Shown: positions 1 to 9,437 of the stretch, piece by piece | Layout of the letters: each line of letters opens with the position of its first letter | Position numbering within the stretch: the first letter of the stretch is position 1 | Assembly: GCA_028689025.1 (NCBI GenBank) | Contig: JAQTXA010000008.1 | Span: 42,796-106,795 of the forward strand | Length of the DNA: 64,000 nt | DNA from: Aliarcobacter sp. | Lineage (GTDB): Bacteria; Campylobacterota; Campylobacteria; Campylobacterales; Arcobacteraceae | Direction of reading: 5' to 3' | Notes under the pieces: generated by a model | Told to the model about the DNA's origin: nothing | What the model saw: the letters and a program-made list of their open reading frames with translations, nothing else | Databases searched by the model: none | Made by a program: the position numbers and the translations under genes

Positions 1-232
1 GATTTTGAAGTTTTAAAAGTTCAATTTGAAGTTTTGTTAACTCTTTTTCGTATTCTAAAGTCTCTTCTCTAACCCAAATTTGAACTTTTTTAGTTCCATC
101 TTCTTCTTTTTTATCTAACTCTTCTCTTTTTCTATCTTTATTTTTATAATCATGTTTTATTGATTTTTTACTATCAATAACTTCCATATCTGAAAATTCA
201 TGATCAATAATATTTCTTTCGTGTCCAGTCAT
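1..232 (-). CDS. ppk2: Polyphosphate kinase 2 family protein, N-terminal part (cut by window edge)
   Basis: An open frame runs from an ATG at 232 to the left edge with no stop, giving about 77 residues. The first 50 residues are highly charged. They are followed by KKVQIWVREETLEYEKELTK and then LQIELLKLQN, which resembles the segment just before the catalytic core of PPK2 enzymes (the family normally continues WV and then a Walker A motif). PPK2 transfers phosphate between polyphosphate and nucleotides. The Walker motifs lie outside the window, so the call rests only on this lead-in segment. It lies 8 bp downstream of nspC on the same strand and is probably co-transcribed with it. Confidence 0.65.
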   Translation of the reverse strand, partial: MTGHERNIIDHEFSDMEVIDSKKSIKHDYKNKDRKREELDKKEEDGTKKVQIWVREETLEYEKELTKLQIELLKLQN

Positions 233-240
233 TTAATCTC

Positions 241-1398
241 CTATGAAAGTCTCATTTTGTAATCATTATAACCAAAGTTTTTTACAATTTGATAACTTTC
301 TTCATTATGTTTTATAACAATTGATGGTAATTTTATTCCATTAAATGTAGTTGTTTTTACCATTGTATAATGAATCATATCCTCAAAAATGATTTTATCC
401 CCTACTTCTAAAGGTTCATCAAAAGAGTAATCTCCAATAATATCTCCAGCTAAACAAGTATTTCCACCTAATCTATAAGTATACTTTTTTTCACCTGCAA
501 GGCCTGAATTTCTCACCATTGCTCGATATGGCATAGCTAAAGTATCAGGCATGTGAGCTTCTGCTGAAGTATCTAAAATAACTAAATCCATACCATTATT
601 TATTACATCTAATACTGTTCCCACTAAATAACCAGTTTGCCAACCAATAGCTTCACCTGGTTCTAAATAAACTTTTAGATGTGGGTATCTTAATTTAAAA
701 TCTTTTAAAAGTTTAATTAAACCCTCAACATCATAATCAGCTCTTGTAATATGATGACCACCACCAAAATTTACCCATTTTAGTTTGTCAAAATATTGAG
801 AAAATTTATCTTCAAAAGCGGCTAGTGCACCTTCAAGTGCATCAACATTTTGTTCACAAAGTGCATGGAAATGGAAACCATCTAAAAACTCTAATTGTGA
901 TTCATCAAAATTTGCTTTTGTTGTTCCCATTCTTGAAAATGGCGCACAAGGATTATACAAATCTACTTCAACAGATGAGTATTCAGGATTTAATCTAATT
1001 CCTAATGATGTTTTTCCAAAAGCTTTATCTTTATATCTTTTTAATTGATTAAAAGAGTTAAAAACCACATGATTTGATATTGAAATAATCTCATCAATTT
1101 CATCATCTTTAAAAGCAGCAGAATAAGTGTGAACTTCACCGCCAAACTCTTCTTTTGCTAAGATTGCTTCATGAAGACCCGATGCACAACACCCTTTTAG
1201 ATATTTTTTGCATAAATCAAAAGTTGACCACATTGCAAAACCTTTTAGTGCTAAAAGAATATTTACATCTGCTTCATCTTGAATTCTTTTTAGAAGTATT
1301 AAATTTTTTTCTAAAAGTTTCTCTTCACATACAAAACTTGGACTTGGTAGTTTGTCAAAACTATCTACTATTATATTATTAGTCTTCAAGTGGCTCAA
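241..1398 (-). CDS. nspC: Carboxynorspermidine decarboxylase
   Basis: A 385-residue PLP enzyme of the fold III (alanine racemase-like) decarboxylases. It converts carboxynorspermidine (or carboxyspermidine) to the polyamine. The PLP lysine is in [10 protein letters not shown] (about residue 52). GGGHH (about residue 214), EPGEAIGW and the GGNTCLAGD loop, which carries the conserved cysteine, are all present. Length is normal for NspC. The frame has no good ATG; TTG codons at 1398 or 1389 are the plausible starts, and the first overlaps the end of the rubredoxin gene by 20 bp. With the dehydrogenase at 1689-2882 it completes the two-step pathway, so this is very likely a polyamine operon. Polyamines made this way affect biofilm formation in Vibrio and growth in Campylobacter (family knowledge). 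Confidence 0.9.
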   Translation of the reverse strand: MSHLKTNNIIVDSFDKLPSPSFVCEEKLLEKNLILLKRIQDEADVNILLALKGFAMWSTFDLCKKYLKGCCASGLHEAILAKEEFGGEVHTYSAAFKDDEIDEIISISNHVVFNSFNQLKRYKDKAFGKTSLGIRLNPEYSSVEVDLYNPCAPFSRMGTTKANFDESQLEFLDGFHFHALCEQNVDALEGALAAFEDKFSQYFDKLKWVNFGGGHHITRADYDVEGLIKLLKDFKLRYPHLKVYLEPGEAIGWQTGYLVGTVLDVINNGMDLVILDTSAEAHMPDTLAMPYRAMVRNSGLAGEKKYTYRLGGNTCLAGDIIGDYSFDEPLEVGDKIIFEDMIHYTMVKTTTFNGIKLPSIVIKHNEESYQIVKNFGYNDYKMRLS

Positions 1399-1543
1399 AA
1401 TCCTCTTTACTTACACCACAATCTGGGCATTCCCAATCTTCTGGTAAATCTTCAAATGCAGTTCCTGCTTCAATTCCTGAATCAGGATCACCAATTGCTG
1501 GATCATAAATATAATCACACGCTGTACAAATATATTTTTTCAT
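1379..1543 (-). CDS. Rubredoxin
   Basis: A 54-residue protein found by reading the minus strand between nspC and the downstream repeat. It has the two rubredoxin knuckles, CTACDY near the N-terminus and [13 protein letters not shown] near the C-terminus, with the usual [12 protein letters not shown] and WECPDC segments. The four cysteines bind a single iron, and the protein is a small cytoplasmic electron carrier. The ATG at 1543 is preceded by a GGAG-like ribosome site (AGAGGAG on the coding strand). Its end overlaps the nspC start, which implies translational coupling. No partner oxidoreductase is visible next to it; in related bacteria rubredoxins serve oxygen or peroxide detoxification. 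Confidence 0.9.
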   Translation of the reverse strand: MKKYICTACDYIYDPAIGDPDSGIEAGTAFEDLPEDWECPDCGVSKEDFEPLED

Positions 1544-1580
1544 CACAAACTCCTCTTATTAAAATAGATAAATTAAAAGA

Positions 1581-1680
1581 TTTTTTTCATAATCAAGGCG
1601 AAGATTAAATTTTATGAGAGAGTTTACAAGTAGTAAACGACCGATTAAAATTTAATCTTCAACGCAGAGTATGGAAAAAA
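1581..1680. repeat. About 100-bp imperfect palindromic intergenic repeat
   Basis: The arms GAAGATTAAATTTTA and TAAAATTTAATCTTC are perfect inverted copies. Outside them TTTTTTCATAATC and the complement of GAGTATGGAAAAAA continue the pairing imperfectly. The centre holds a small hairpin, GTTTAC-AAGTA-GTAAAC (1622-1638). The whole lies between the carboxynorspermidine synthase stop and the rubredoxin start. It could be a transcript-processing hairpin, a terminator or a dispersed palindromic element. Only one copy was noticed in this window. Confidence 0.6.
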
Positions 1681-1688
1681 GAATTAAT

Positions 1689-2882
1689 TTATAGTTCTAC
1701 AATTTTCCAAGGAAGACCTTGAGTCATCAACTCATCCATAAATGGTTTTGCATCAAATTCTTCGATGTTAAATACACCTTTATTTTTCCAAATACCTTTA
1801 TAAAGTAATTTAGAACCGATCATTGCAGGAACTCCTGTAGTATAACTTACAGCTTGTGCTCCTGTTTCTTTATAACACTCTTGGTGGTCACAAATATTGT
1901 AGATGTAAACTTTTTTTGCTTTTCCATCTTTGATACCTTCGATAATACAACCAATGTTAGTAAGTCCTACAGTTCTTGGCCCAAGGCTTGCAGGATCTGG
2001 TAATAATGTAGTTAAGAATTCAATCGGAGTAATCATCACACCTTTGTGCATAACTGGTTCAATTCCTAACATTCCAACATTTTGTAAACAATTCATATGT
2101 TGAATATATGCATCTCCAAATGTCATAAAGAATCTAATTCTTTTTAAACCTTTGATATTTTTAACTAATGATTCTAACTCTTCGTGGTATAAAAGATAAG
2201 AAGCTTTTACTCCAACTTCTGGATAATCATGGTCAACTCTAATTTCTAGAGGTGTAGTTTCAATCCATTGTCCATTTTCCCAATATCTACCATTTGCAGA
2301 TACTTCTCTTAGGTTAATTTCTGGATTAAAGTTTGTAGCAAATTTGTAACCGTGGTCACCAGCATTACAATCCATAATATCTATAGTGTGAATTTCATCA
2401 AATAAGTTTTGTTGAGCATAAGCACAAAATACTCCTGTTACACCTGGGTCAAAACCTGAACCTAATAATCCCATAATTCCAGCTTCTTTGAATTGGTCAT
2501 TTCTTGCCCATTGTAATTTGTATTCAAATTTTGCTTCATCAGGATGTTCGTAGTTTGCAGTATCTACATAATCAACTCCACATTTTGTACAAGCGTCCAT
2601 AATTGTTAAATCTTGATAAGGTAACGCTACATTTAGTACTAATTTTGGATTTACTTTTTGAATTAATTTTGCTAATTCATCTACATTATCAGCATCAACA
2701 GAAGCTACATCAATTTGTACTCCTTGATTTTTTAAAATATCAGCAGCAATAGATTCACATTTTGAAACTGTTCTTGATGCCAATGTAATCTTTTCAAAAG
2801 TGTCGATGTTCATTGCACATTTAACAGTGGCTACTCTACTAACTCCACCTGCCCCGATAATTAAAATACCTTTTTTACTCAT
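1689..2882 (-). CDS. Carboxynorspermidine synthase (saccharopine dehydrogenase family)
   Basis: A 397-residue NADPH-dependent enzyme that reductively condenses aspartate semialdehyde with a diamine to give carboxy(nor)spermidine, the substrate of NspC. The N-terminus has the Rossmann motif IIGAGGVSRV (about residues 7-16), followed by SRTVSKCESIA. Saccharopine-dehydrogenase-like segments include LPYQDLTIMDAC, YVDTANYE and GLLGSGFDPGVTGVF. Length fits the carboxynorspermidine dehydrogenase subfamily rather than the larger lysine enzymes. The ATG at 2882 has a GGAG ribosome site upstream. Downstream on the same strand come the palindromic repeat, rubredoxin and nspC, which gives the function its context. 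Confidence 0.9.
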   Translation of the reverse strand: MSKKGILIIGAGGVSRVATVKCAMNIDTFEKITLASRTVSKCESIAADILKNQGVQIDVASVDADNVDELAKLIQKVNPKLVLNVALPYQDLTIMDACTKCGVDYVDTANYEHPDEAKFEYKLQWARNDQFKEAGIMGLLGSGFDPGVTGVFCAYAQQNLFDEIHTIDIMDCNAGDHGYKFATNFNPEINLREVSANGRYWENGQWIETTPLEIRVDHDYPEVGVKASYLLYHEELESLVKNIKGLKRIRFFMTFGDAYIQHMNCLQNVGMLGIEPVMHKGVMITPIEFLTTLLPDPASLGPRTVGLTNIGCIIEGIKDGKAKKVYIYNICDHQECYKETGAQAVSYTTGVPAMIGSKLLYKGIWKNKGVFNIEEFDAKPFMDELMTQGLPWKIVEL

Positions 2883-3031
2883 TATTCACTCCGATATATT
2901 TTTATGTAACTATTATACAGTTTTAAAGTATAAGAACGAATGAAACAAAATCCAATTTATCATTTAGTAACATTTTGATTACAATTAACATGGTTTTAAT
3001 AATTGCTTATGTAAACTTCTTTTCGAGTTAT

Positions 3032-3849
<818 letters not shown>

Positions 3850-3895
3850 GTTTCAGAAGGTAACTTTTTTAACAATTTAACTGCCTATTTTTAAA

Positions 3896-4582
3896 TTAAA
3901 CAATACGATAACCAAGACCTTTTATATTTACAAAGATATCTGTAGAGAGTTTTTTTCTGAGTCTTAGAATTATATTTTTTATTGAGTTCATGTTTATTTC
4001 TTTATAATTTAAAGCTTCACTAATTTGTTCATAGGTAAATACATTTTTTTTATTTTTAGTAGCTAATTGTAAGAGTTGTTGCTCTTTTAATGTTAAATCA
4101 ATTCTTTTATCATCTATAATAATACAATGGTTTAAAATATCATATTGAATATTAGTAGTTATTTCAACTATAGTGGTTCTATCTTTGATATATTTCTTTC
4201 CAAATTTTATTAATACATCTTGTAAATCAGCAAAACTATAAGGTTTACTTAAAAAATCAAAAGCTTGAATTTGAATAACTTTCCTAAAATCATTTATATT
4301 TGTGCTTGAAGAGATAAAAATAAAATCAATGTTTTTATCTAATTCTCTAACTTCTTGGGCAAACTCTGTTCCAGAGATTTTAGGAAGAAAAATATCACAG
4401 ATAATTAAATCAAAAGTATTTTTTTTAAATATATTTAAAGCTTCAAATCCATCTGTTGCTGTTGTAATATTTTTAAAATACATTGAGAGAATAGTAATAG
4501 TTTGCTCCATTTGAAAAGAGTCATTTTCTACATATAAAACTTTAAAATGTTTCAAATTTTGCATTATTTCAACATCATTCAT
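3896..4582 (-). CDS. OmpR/PhoB-type response regulator
   Basis: A 228-residue DNA-binding regulator. The receiver domain (about residues 12-125) has the acidic pair E19/D21, the phosphorylation site D63 in LIICDIFLPK and the conserved lysine in LSKPYSF. A winged-helix output domain (about residues 145-228) contains LTLKEQQLLQL, NSIKNIILRLRKKL and the terminal GLGYRIV. The ATG at 4582 overlaps the kinase stop in an ATGA arrangement, so the pair is translationally coupled. It is probably phosphorylated by the adjacent kinase. Its target genes cannot be read from the sequence. Confidence 0.92.
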   Translation of the reverse strand: MNDVEIMQNLKHFKVLYVENDSFQMEQTITILSMYFKNITTATDGFEALNIFKKNTFDLIICDIFLPKISGTEFAQEVRELDKNIDFIFISSSTNINDFRKVIQIQAFDFLSKPYSFADLQDVLIKFGKKYIKDRTTIVEITTNIQYDILNHCIIIDDKRIDLTLKEQQLLQLATKNKKNVFTYEQISEALNYKEINMNSIKNIILRLRKKLSTDIFVNIKGLGYRIV

Positions 4583-6369
4583 TTGTTAATTCCATCCATT
4601 TTATATATTTTAATTAAAGCACCACTTGGAATATTCATAATTACAAAATTCCATCCATCTTTTGATACTATATCTTTACACATTTTCAAGCCTAAACCAT
4701 TTAAACTATTATCTTTAAACTTATTTAAAATATCTTCATTAAAGCCTCTACAATTATCTTCAATTATTATTGAACTTTCTCTTATTGTAATATTTATAAT
4801 TGGATTTAAAATATTCTCTTTGATTGCTTGATTAATGCAATTATTGATTAAATTAATCCAAACTTGCATCCATTGATTTCTAATAGAAACTACAGCTATA
4901 TCATTTTTTATATTGTAATTTATAATTAGATTATGATTTTTTATTTTTGTGTTAATTATACTTACTGATGATTTTACAGACTCTAAAATATCAAATTCAA
5001 TACGATTGTCAGATGGCTTATAATAATCTAAAAAGTTTTGCCTAGTTTGAGACATGAAATCTAAACTTTTTTCAATTTCATTTGAAGATTTTTCTAAATA
5101 GTTATTTGTAATCTCTTGTTTTAGTTGTAGTTTTGCTATGGTTGTAAGATTAATATAACTAATTTTTGTCAATGAATCTCTCCATTGATGGGAAATGTTT
5201 GCTATTAGTTTTCCTATTTCTGCCTCTTTTTCTTTTTGAAATAATAGTTCTGATTGAACAAGATTTTTTTCAAGCTCTTTTTTTACCTCTTTTCTTAAAA
5301 GATAATTCCAAAGTAATATTAAAGTCATAACAACTAATAAACCTATAAAAAACCAAAAACCAATACTAAAATAGTTAACGTTATTAATTTCTATAGAAAC
5401 ATGCTTATTAACAATTTCATCAATCTCTTTTTTTTTAATTGTTACAATAGCTCTATTTAATATATCTTTTAATACTTCTTCTTTCAATACTCCAATTCTC
5501 AGATAATTAGAATATTCTAAAGGTCTTCCTACCATTTTTAAATTAAATAATCCATCTTTTTTTATAGTATAAGCAGCAACAATCAATGACCTTAAAGTTA
5601 AATCAGCTTTTTTACTTTCTACTAAATGAAAAGCTTCATTTTCACTATCCACAGGAATAAATATTAAATTTGGAAAATCCTTAGAAAATCTTTCATACAT
5701 TGCAGTTCCTTTAGGAAGTGCAATGGAAGCTTTAATTTTAGATAAATCTTCAATCATAGGTATTTCAGCTCTTGCAACAAGTACATTTGGATCTTCAAAA
5801 ATAGGTTCTGTAAATGTAAGCCATTTTTCTCGTTGGGGTGTTTTATTTAAAAAACTTAAAATATCACACTTTTTATTTTTTGAATATTCTAAAGTCTCTT
5901 CCCAACCTTTTGTTTTTACAAGGGTAATTTCTAAATTTAATTTTTTAGCAATAAGTTTTATTATATCAGCTGCAATTCCTTCGTGTTCACCATTTTTATT
6001 TATAATTTCAAAAGGTTCCCAATCTGGATCAACGCACATAGTAATCTCTTTTTTATTTTTGAGGTACTCTTTTTGTGAATCATTAAGTTCTATGATATTT
6101 CGTTTTGATTCTACTGTTCTTTGTATGAGTAGGCTATTGATTTTTAGTAAATCTTCTTTTGATATGGAATTTATAGCTTTATTAAGTATTGATATTAAAA
6201 TAGGATAATCATTTCTTACAATACTATAAATTTTAAATTCATAATCTTCAATAGTTTCTATTTTGATATTTGAAAATTCTTTACTTTTTTTCATATAATC
6301 AACAACAATAATATTTTCAATCATAGCATCAGCTTTTTTTGAATTTACTAGATTTAGAGCCTCTTCCAC
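4579..6369 (-). CDS. Sensor histidine kinase, C-terminal piece of a frameshifted gene
   Basis: This frame encodes the end of a first solute-binding-like domain (LVNSKKADAMIENIIVV) and a complete second SBP_bac_3-type domain (MCVDPDWEPFEIINKNGEHE to about residue 330). Then come one membrane segment (FWFFIGLLVVMTLILLWNYL), a coiled linker, a kinase H box with IANISHQWRDSL (His about 394 in this piece) and an ATPase domain (NLINNCINQA, DNCRGF, GLGLKMCKD). The G1 box reads DNCRGF instead of the usual DNGGGI. The GTG at 6369 is only the first usable start codon. In the same frame the coding similarity continues upstream (KELIITNG) until it meets the other piece near 6390, so this is not a true gene start. 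Confidence 0.8.
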   Translation of the reverse strand: MEEALNLVNSKKADAMIENIIVVDYMKKSKEFSNIKIETIEDYEFKIYSIVRNDYPILISILNKAINSISKEDLLKINSLLIQRTVESKRNIIELNDSQKEYLKNKKEITMCVDPDWEPFEIINKNGEHEGIAADIIKLIAKKLNLEITLVKTKGWEETLEYSKNKKCDILSFLNKTPQREKWLTFTEPIFEDPNVLVARAEIPMIEDLSKIKASIALPKGTAMYERFSKDFPNLIFIPVDSENEAFHLVESKKADLTLRSLIVAAYTIKKDGLFNLKMVGRPLEYSNYLRIGVLKEEVLKDILNRAIVTIKKKEIDEIVNKHVSIEINNVNYFSIGFWFFIGLLVVMTLILLWNYLLRKEVKKELEKNLVQSELLFQKEKEAEIGKLIANISHQWRDSLTKISYINLTTIAKLQLKQEITNNYLEKSSNEIEKSLDFMSQTRQNFLDYYKPSDNRIEFDILESVKSSVSIINTKIKNHNLIINYNIKNDIAVVSIRNQWMQVWINLINNCINQAIKENILNPIINITIRESSIIIEDNCRGFNEDILNKFKDNSLNGLGLKMCKDIVSKDGWNFVIMNIPSGALIKIYKMDGINK

Positions 6370-6383
6370 ACCATTTGTAATAA

Positions 6384-6884
6384 TTAACTCTTTAATTTTT
6401 CTTTTATATATTCATAAGCTGTGATACCTCTTGCTACAGCAATAGTGAGTTTTGAAGAGTTTTCTTTCAAGTTATAAATTGGCTTATCATCATTTGAAGC
6501 AATTACTAAATTAACTTGCATAAAAGGATCAGAAAAAATAGCATATTTTTCCCTATCAGAAGTTTTCCCACTTCCATCAATCATATCAATTTTTTTATTT
6601 TCTAAGGCATTTAAGACTTTTTCAAAGTTTATTCCATCACCTATTTTTTTAAACTCAAATTTTAATCCAGTTTTTTCTTCAATAAGTTTGTAGTACTCTT
6701 TGAAAATACCTTGATAACTATTAGCTTCAACTTTTGAAAAAGGTTCCCAAGTAACATCACTAAATGAAATAGTAGGATGACTTTTAATAAACTCTTTTTC
6801 TTCCTGAGTAAAATCAATAGATGCACTAAAAGCACTATTGCAATATAAAATTAATAAAATAAAATAGATAGTAAGCTGTTTCAT
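6384..6884 (-). CDS. N-terminal piece of the same frameshifted sensor kinase (signal peptide and first solute-binding domain)
   Basis: A 166-residue frame starts with a signal peptide (ILLILYCNSAFSASI) and then most of an SBP_bac_3-like domain (FSDVTWEPFSKVE, IDMIDGSGKTSDREKYAIFS, TIAVARGITAYEYIKEK). It stops just where the domain continues in the neighbouring frame as KELIITNGVEEALNLV. Adding a single A in the run at about 6388-6390 would restore TTA-AAA-GAG-TTA and one continuous kinase with two periplasmic domains. The start ATG (6884) overlaps the stop of the preceding regulator by one base (TAATG). It may be a true frameshift mutation, a phase-variable allele or a sequencing error. Confidence 0.8.
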   Translation of the reverse strand: MKQLTIYFILLILYCNSAFSASIDFTQEEKEFIKSHPTISFSDVTWEPFSKVEANSYQGIFKEYYKLIEEKTGLKFEFKKIGDGINFEKVLNALENKKIDMIDGSGKTSDREKYAIFSDPFMQVNLVIASNDDKPIYNLKENSSKLTIAVARGITAYEYIKEKLKS

Positions 6885-7561
6885 TAAACAATCATCTTAT
6901 AGCCAATATCTGGAATAGTGTGTAAAAAACTTTTTCCAAATCTTTTTCTAATTCTCATAATAAAATTGTTTAAAGCACTATCACTCATTGGTTCATTTTC
7001 ATAAATAACATTTGCAATCATATCTTTTGTAATAATTTTTGTTCTATTTTCACATAATAATTCAAAAAAAAGTATCTCTTTTTTATTTAATTCAAATATT
7101 TCATCATTTTTAGCAATATTTTTTAGATTTTTATTATAAACAAAATCATCTTTTAGTATTACATTTACAATATTTTGAGAAATTAATTTCTTAGAACACT
7201 CTTGAAAAACATCCACAAGTGATTTGAAATTTACTGGTTTTACTAAATATCCAGTAAGATTTAAAGTCATGGCTCTAAATAATAGATTTTCATCTTTATA
7301 ACCATTTAATACAACAATAGGTATTTTTTGGTTTGTTTCTCTTATTTTATATATAAAATCCAAACCATTTTCATTTTTGAGATGAATATCGGATACAACA
7401 ATATCAATAGCCTCTTCATTTAATATTTTATTTGCACTATTTATATCTTTTGCAATAAAAGTCTTTTTAACAAACATATTAAATAAAGAGATTATATTTT
7501 CAATAAAATCATCACTATCTTCTAAAAGTAATAGATTTTTATTTGATAAATTTTCTATCAT
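6884..7561 (-). CDS. OmpR/PhoB-type response regulator
   Basis: A 225-residue regulator if started at the ATG at 7561, which has AGGA about 6 bases upstream. A longer frame to 7615 adds 18 residues without a ribosome site. The receiver domain has acidic residues ED near residue 14, the phospho-acceptor D58 in IVVSDIHLKNENG and lysine in LVKPVNF. The winged-helix end includes LNKKEILFFELL, NNFIMRIRKRFG and PDIGYKMIV. It is the first gene of a regulator-kinase-regulator operon that is divergent from the secretion operon starting at 7975. Two output regulators around one kinase is notable. Confidence 0.92.
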   Translation of the reverse strand: MIENLSNKNLLLLEDSDDFIENIISLFNMFVKKTFIAKDINSANKILNEEAIDIVVSDIHLKNENGLDFIYKIRETNQKIPIVVLNGYKDENLLFRAMTLNLTGYLVKPVNFKSLVDVFQECSKKLISQNIVNVILKDDFVYNKNLKNIAKNDEIFELNKKEILFFELLCENRTKIITKDMIANVIYENEPMSDSALNNFIMRIRKRFGKSFLHTIPDIGYKMIV

Positions 7562-7974
7562 AATTTTCCTAATTGAATAATTACTGACATTATACAAATA
7601 AATAATATCAAACATATCGTAAGTTGGTCACAAAAAAGTCTCAATTAATAAAAATAAGCCTAAATTCAAAAACCTAAAACATGGGCTAGAGAGCAATTTT
7701 GGATGGGAAACATCTCCCATTCTTAGAAGCTCTATTTCAGGGCTTTTTCATTATTCTAGAATCAATTTTTTATTTACTTATTTAATATTTATTAATGTAT
7801 CTTTTTGTAAATTTTAATCTTTAAATAAAACTCTTACATATCCTACTAATATATCAAAAACTATTTATATATTACTCCTCAAGGAATTTAAATTATTCAA
7901 ATTTTCTAATATTTTCAATATATCTTATTATTAAAAAGTTATAATGTCCAAAAGTAATATATAAGGTAAAAATA
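7562..7974. other. Divergent intergenic region with a structured element at 7656-7745
   Basis: The 413-bp gap separates the two-component operon (leftward) from the adhesin operon (rightward) and holds no convincing gene. On the plus strand, AAGCC (7656-7660) can pair with GGCTT (7741-7745), AGAGC (7690-7694) with GCTCT (7729-7733), and ATGGGA (7703-7708) with TCCCAT (7715-7720) around an AACATC loop. The nested stems suggest a folded leader RNA or attenuator of unknown class. A T-rich stretch follows. The remaining sequence up to 7974 is AT-rich; AAGGTAAAA just before 7975 serves as ribosome site for the TolC-like gene. Confidence 0.4.
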
Positions 7975-9426
7975 ATGTTAAAAAATGTTTCTAAAATTGT
8001 AGCTATTTCTGTTGTTGCATCTTTTCTAATAACTGGTTGTGCTGTAACTCCTCAACCTTTTTTGGAAAACGAAGTTAAAGAACAAACTCAAAAAGATATG
8101 ACTCTTTTAAATGAAGTAGTAGTTCCTATTACAAAACCTATTTCTTTAGATGAAGCAATTGAAAGAGGGACTAATCATAATCTACAAAAAAGAGTAAAAG
8201 TTCTTGAAACTGCATTGTCGGAGAAACAATTAGATTTAGTTTATTATGATATGTTACCAAATTTAACAGCAGCAGCTGGATATTCAGAGAGAAATAATTA
8301 TGCAGCAAGTGCTAGCACTTCTTTTACTAATGGAAATCCGCAATCTTTAGGAGCTAATCCTCAATATTCAGTTTCGCAAGATAAAGAAAGAACAACAGCT
8401 GATATTGGGTTTAGTTGGAATATTCTAGATTTTGGTTTATCATATGTTAGAGCGCAACAACAAGCAGATAAATTTTTAATAGCAAAAGAAAAAGAGAAAA
8501 AAGTTGAACAAAATCTTAGTCAAGAAATAAGAAGAGCATATTATCAAGCAGTTTCTTCACAAGATTTATTAAAAAGAATTCAACCTATGATGATTGAAGT
8601 AAATAAAGCTTTAGGTGATTCAAAACAAGTACAAAATCAAAGAGTTGCAAAATCTCCAATGGAAGCTTTATCTTATCAAAGGGAATTATTAGACATTTTA
8701 AGATCATTACATACTCTTGAAAGCAGTTTGATTTCTGCAAAAATAGAACTTGCTGAATTAATGGGATTAAAACCGGGAATTGAATTTGAATTAGCTGATA
8801 AAGTTGAAAAAGATTATCAAATACCAGAGTTTAATATGAATATTGATGAAATGGAAAAATTAGCTTTAGAAAATAGACCAGAATTAGCAGAAGGTAGATA
8901 TCAAGTAAGAATTTCTGAAAAAGAGTTAACGGCTGCAAAATTAAAAATGTTACCAGGAATTAATTTGAATACTTCATTATCTTATGAAAATAGTGATTAT
9001 TTATTAAATAATGATTGGTATTCTTATGGTGCAAATGTTTCTTGGAATCTATTAAATGTATTTAAAGCTAACGAATATAATAAAATTGCAAAAACTCAAA
9101 TAGAAGTTGCAAAAGAACAACAATTAGCATTATCAATGGCAGTATTATCACAAGTGCATTTATCAATTGTTAAATTTAACCAAGCTAAAAAAGAGTATTT
9201 CTTAGCAAAAGATTATTTAACTGTAGCTGATGATATTTACAACTTAATACAAGTTCAAAATGACTTAAATGTTAATGGTAGATTAATTTTAATCAAAGAA
9301 AAATTAAATGATATTCTAGCAACTTTAAGATATTCATCATCGTATGCAAATGTACAAAATAGTTATGGAAGAATTTTTGCTTCTATGGGAATTGATGATA
9401 AAAAAGATGTAATACAAGCTAAATAA
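7975..9426 (+). CDS. TolC-family outer membrane channel (lipoprotein)
   Basis: A 483-residue outer membrane factor. The N-terminus is a lipoprotein signal ending in FLITGC (Cys22), unlike classical TolC. Two long helical OEP repeats follow. The region between about residues 50 and 260 includes SLDEAIERG and TADIGFSWNILDFGLSYVRA, and the second half repeats the pattern with LENRPELAEGRYQV and YGANVSWNLLNVF. TolC-family proteins form the outer membrane exit duct for type I secretion or efflux. It is the first gene of a tight plus-strand operon with a HlyD adaptor 11 bp downstream and a giant surface protein next, so export of that protein is the likely role. Confidence 0.9.
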   Translation: MLKNVSKIVAISVVASFLITGCAVTPQPFLENEVKEQTQKDMTLLNEVVVPITKPISLDEAIERGTNHNLQKRVKVLETALSEKQLDLVYYDMLPNLTAAAGYSERNNYAASASTSFTNGNPQSLGANPQYSVSQDKERTTADIGFSWNILDFGLSYVRAQQQADKFLIAKEKEKKVEQNLSQEIRRAYYQAVSSQDLLKRIQPMMIEVNKALGDSKQVQNQRVAKSPMEALSYQRELLDILRSLHTLESSLISAKIELAELMGLKPGIEFELADKVEKDYQIPEFNMNIDEMEKLALENRPELAEGRYQVRISEKELTAAKLKMLPGINLNTSLSYENSDYLLNNDWYSYGANVSWNLLNVFKANEYNKIAKTQIEVAKEQQLALSMAVLSQVHLSIVKFNQAKKEYFLAKDYLTVADDIYNLIQVQNDLNVNGRLILIKEKLNDILATLRYSSSYANVQNSYGRIFASMGIDDKKDVIQAK

Positions 9427-9437
9427 AAGGTTCTTTA

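Noticed and set aside
1155..1608. Plus-strand open frames opposite nspC and rubredoxin
   Set aside because: They lie antisense to clearly recognised proteins and have no recognisable content.
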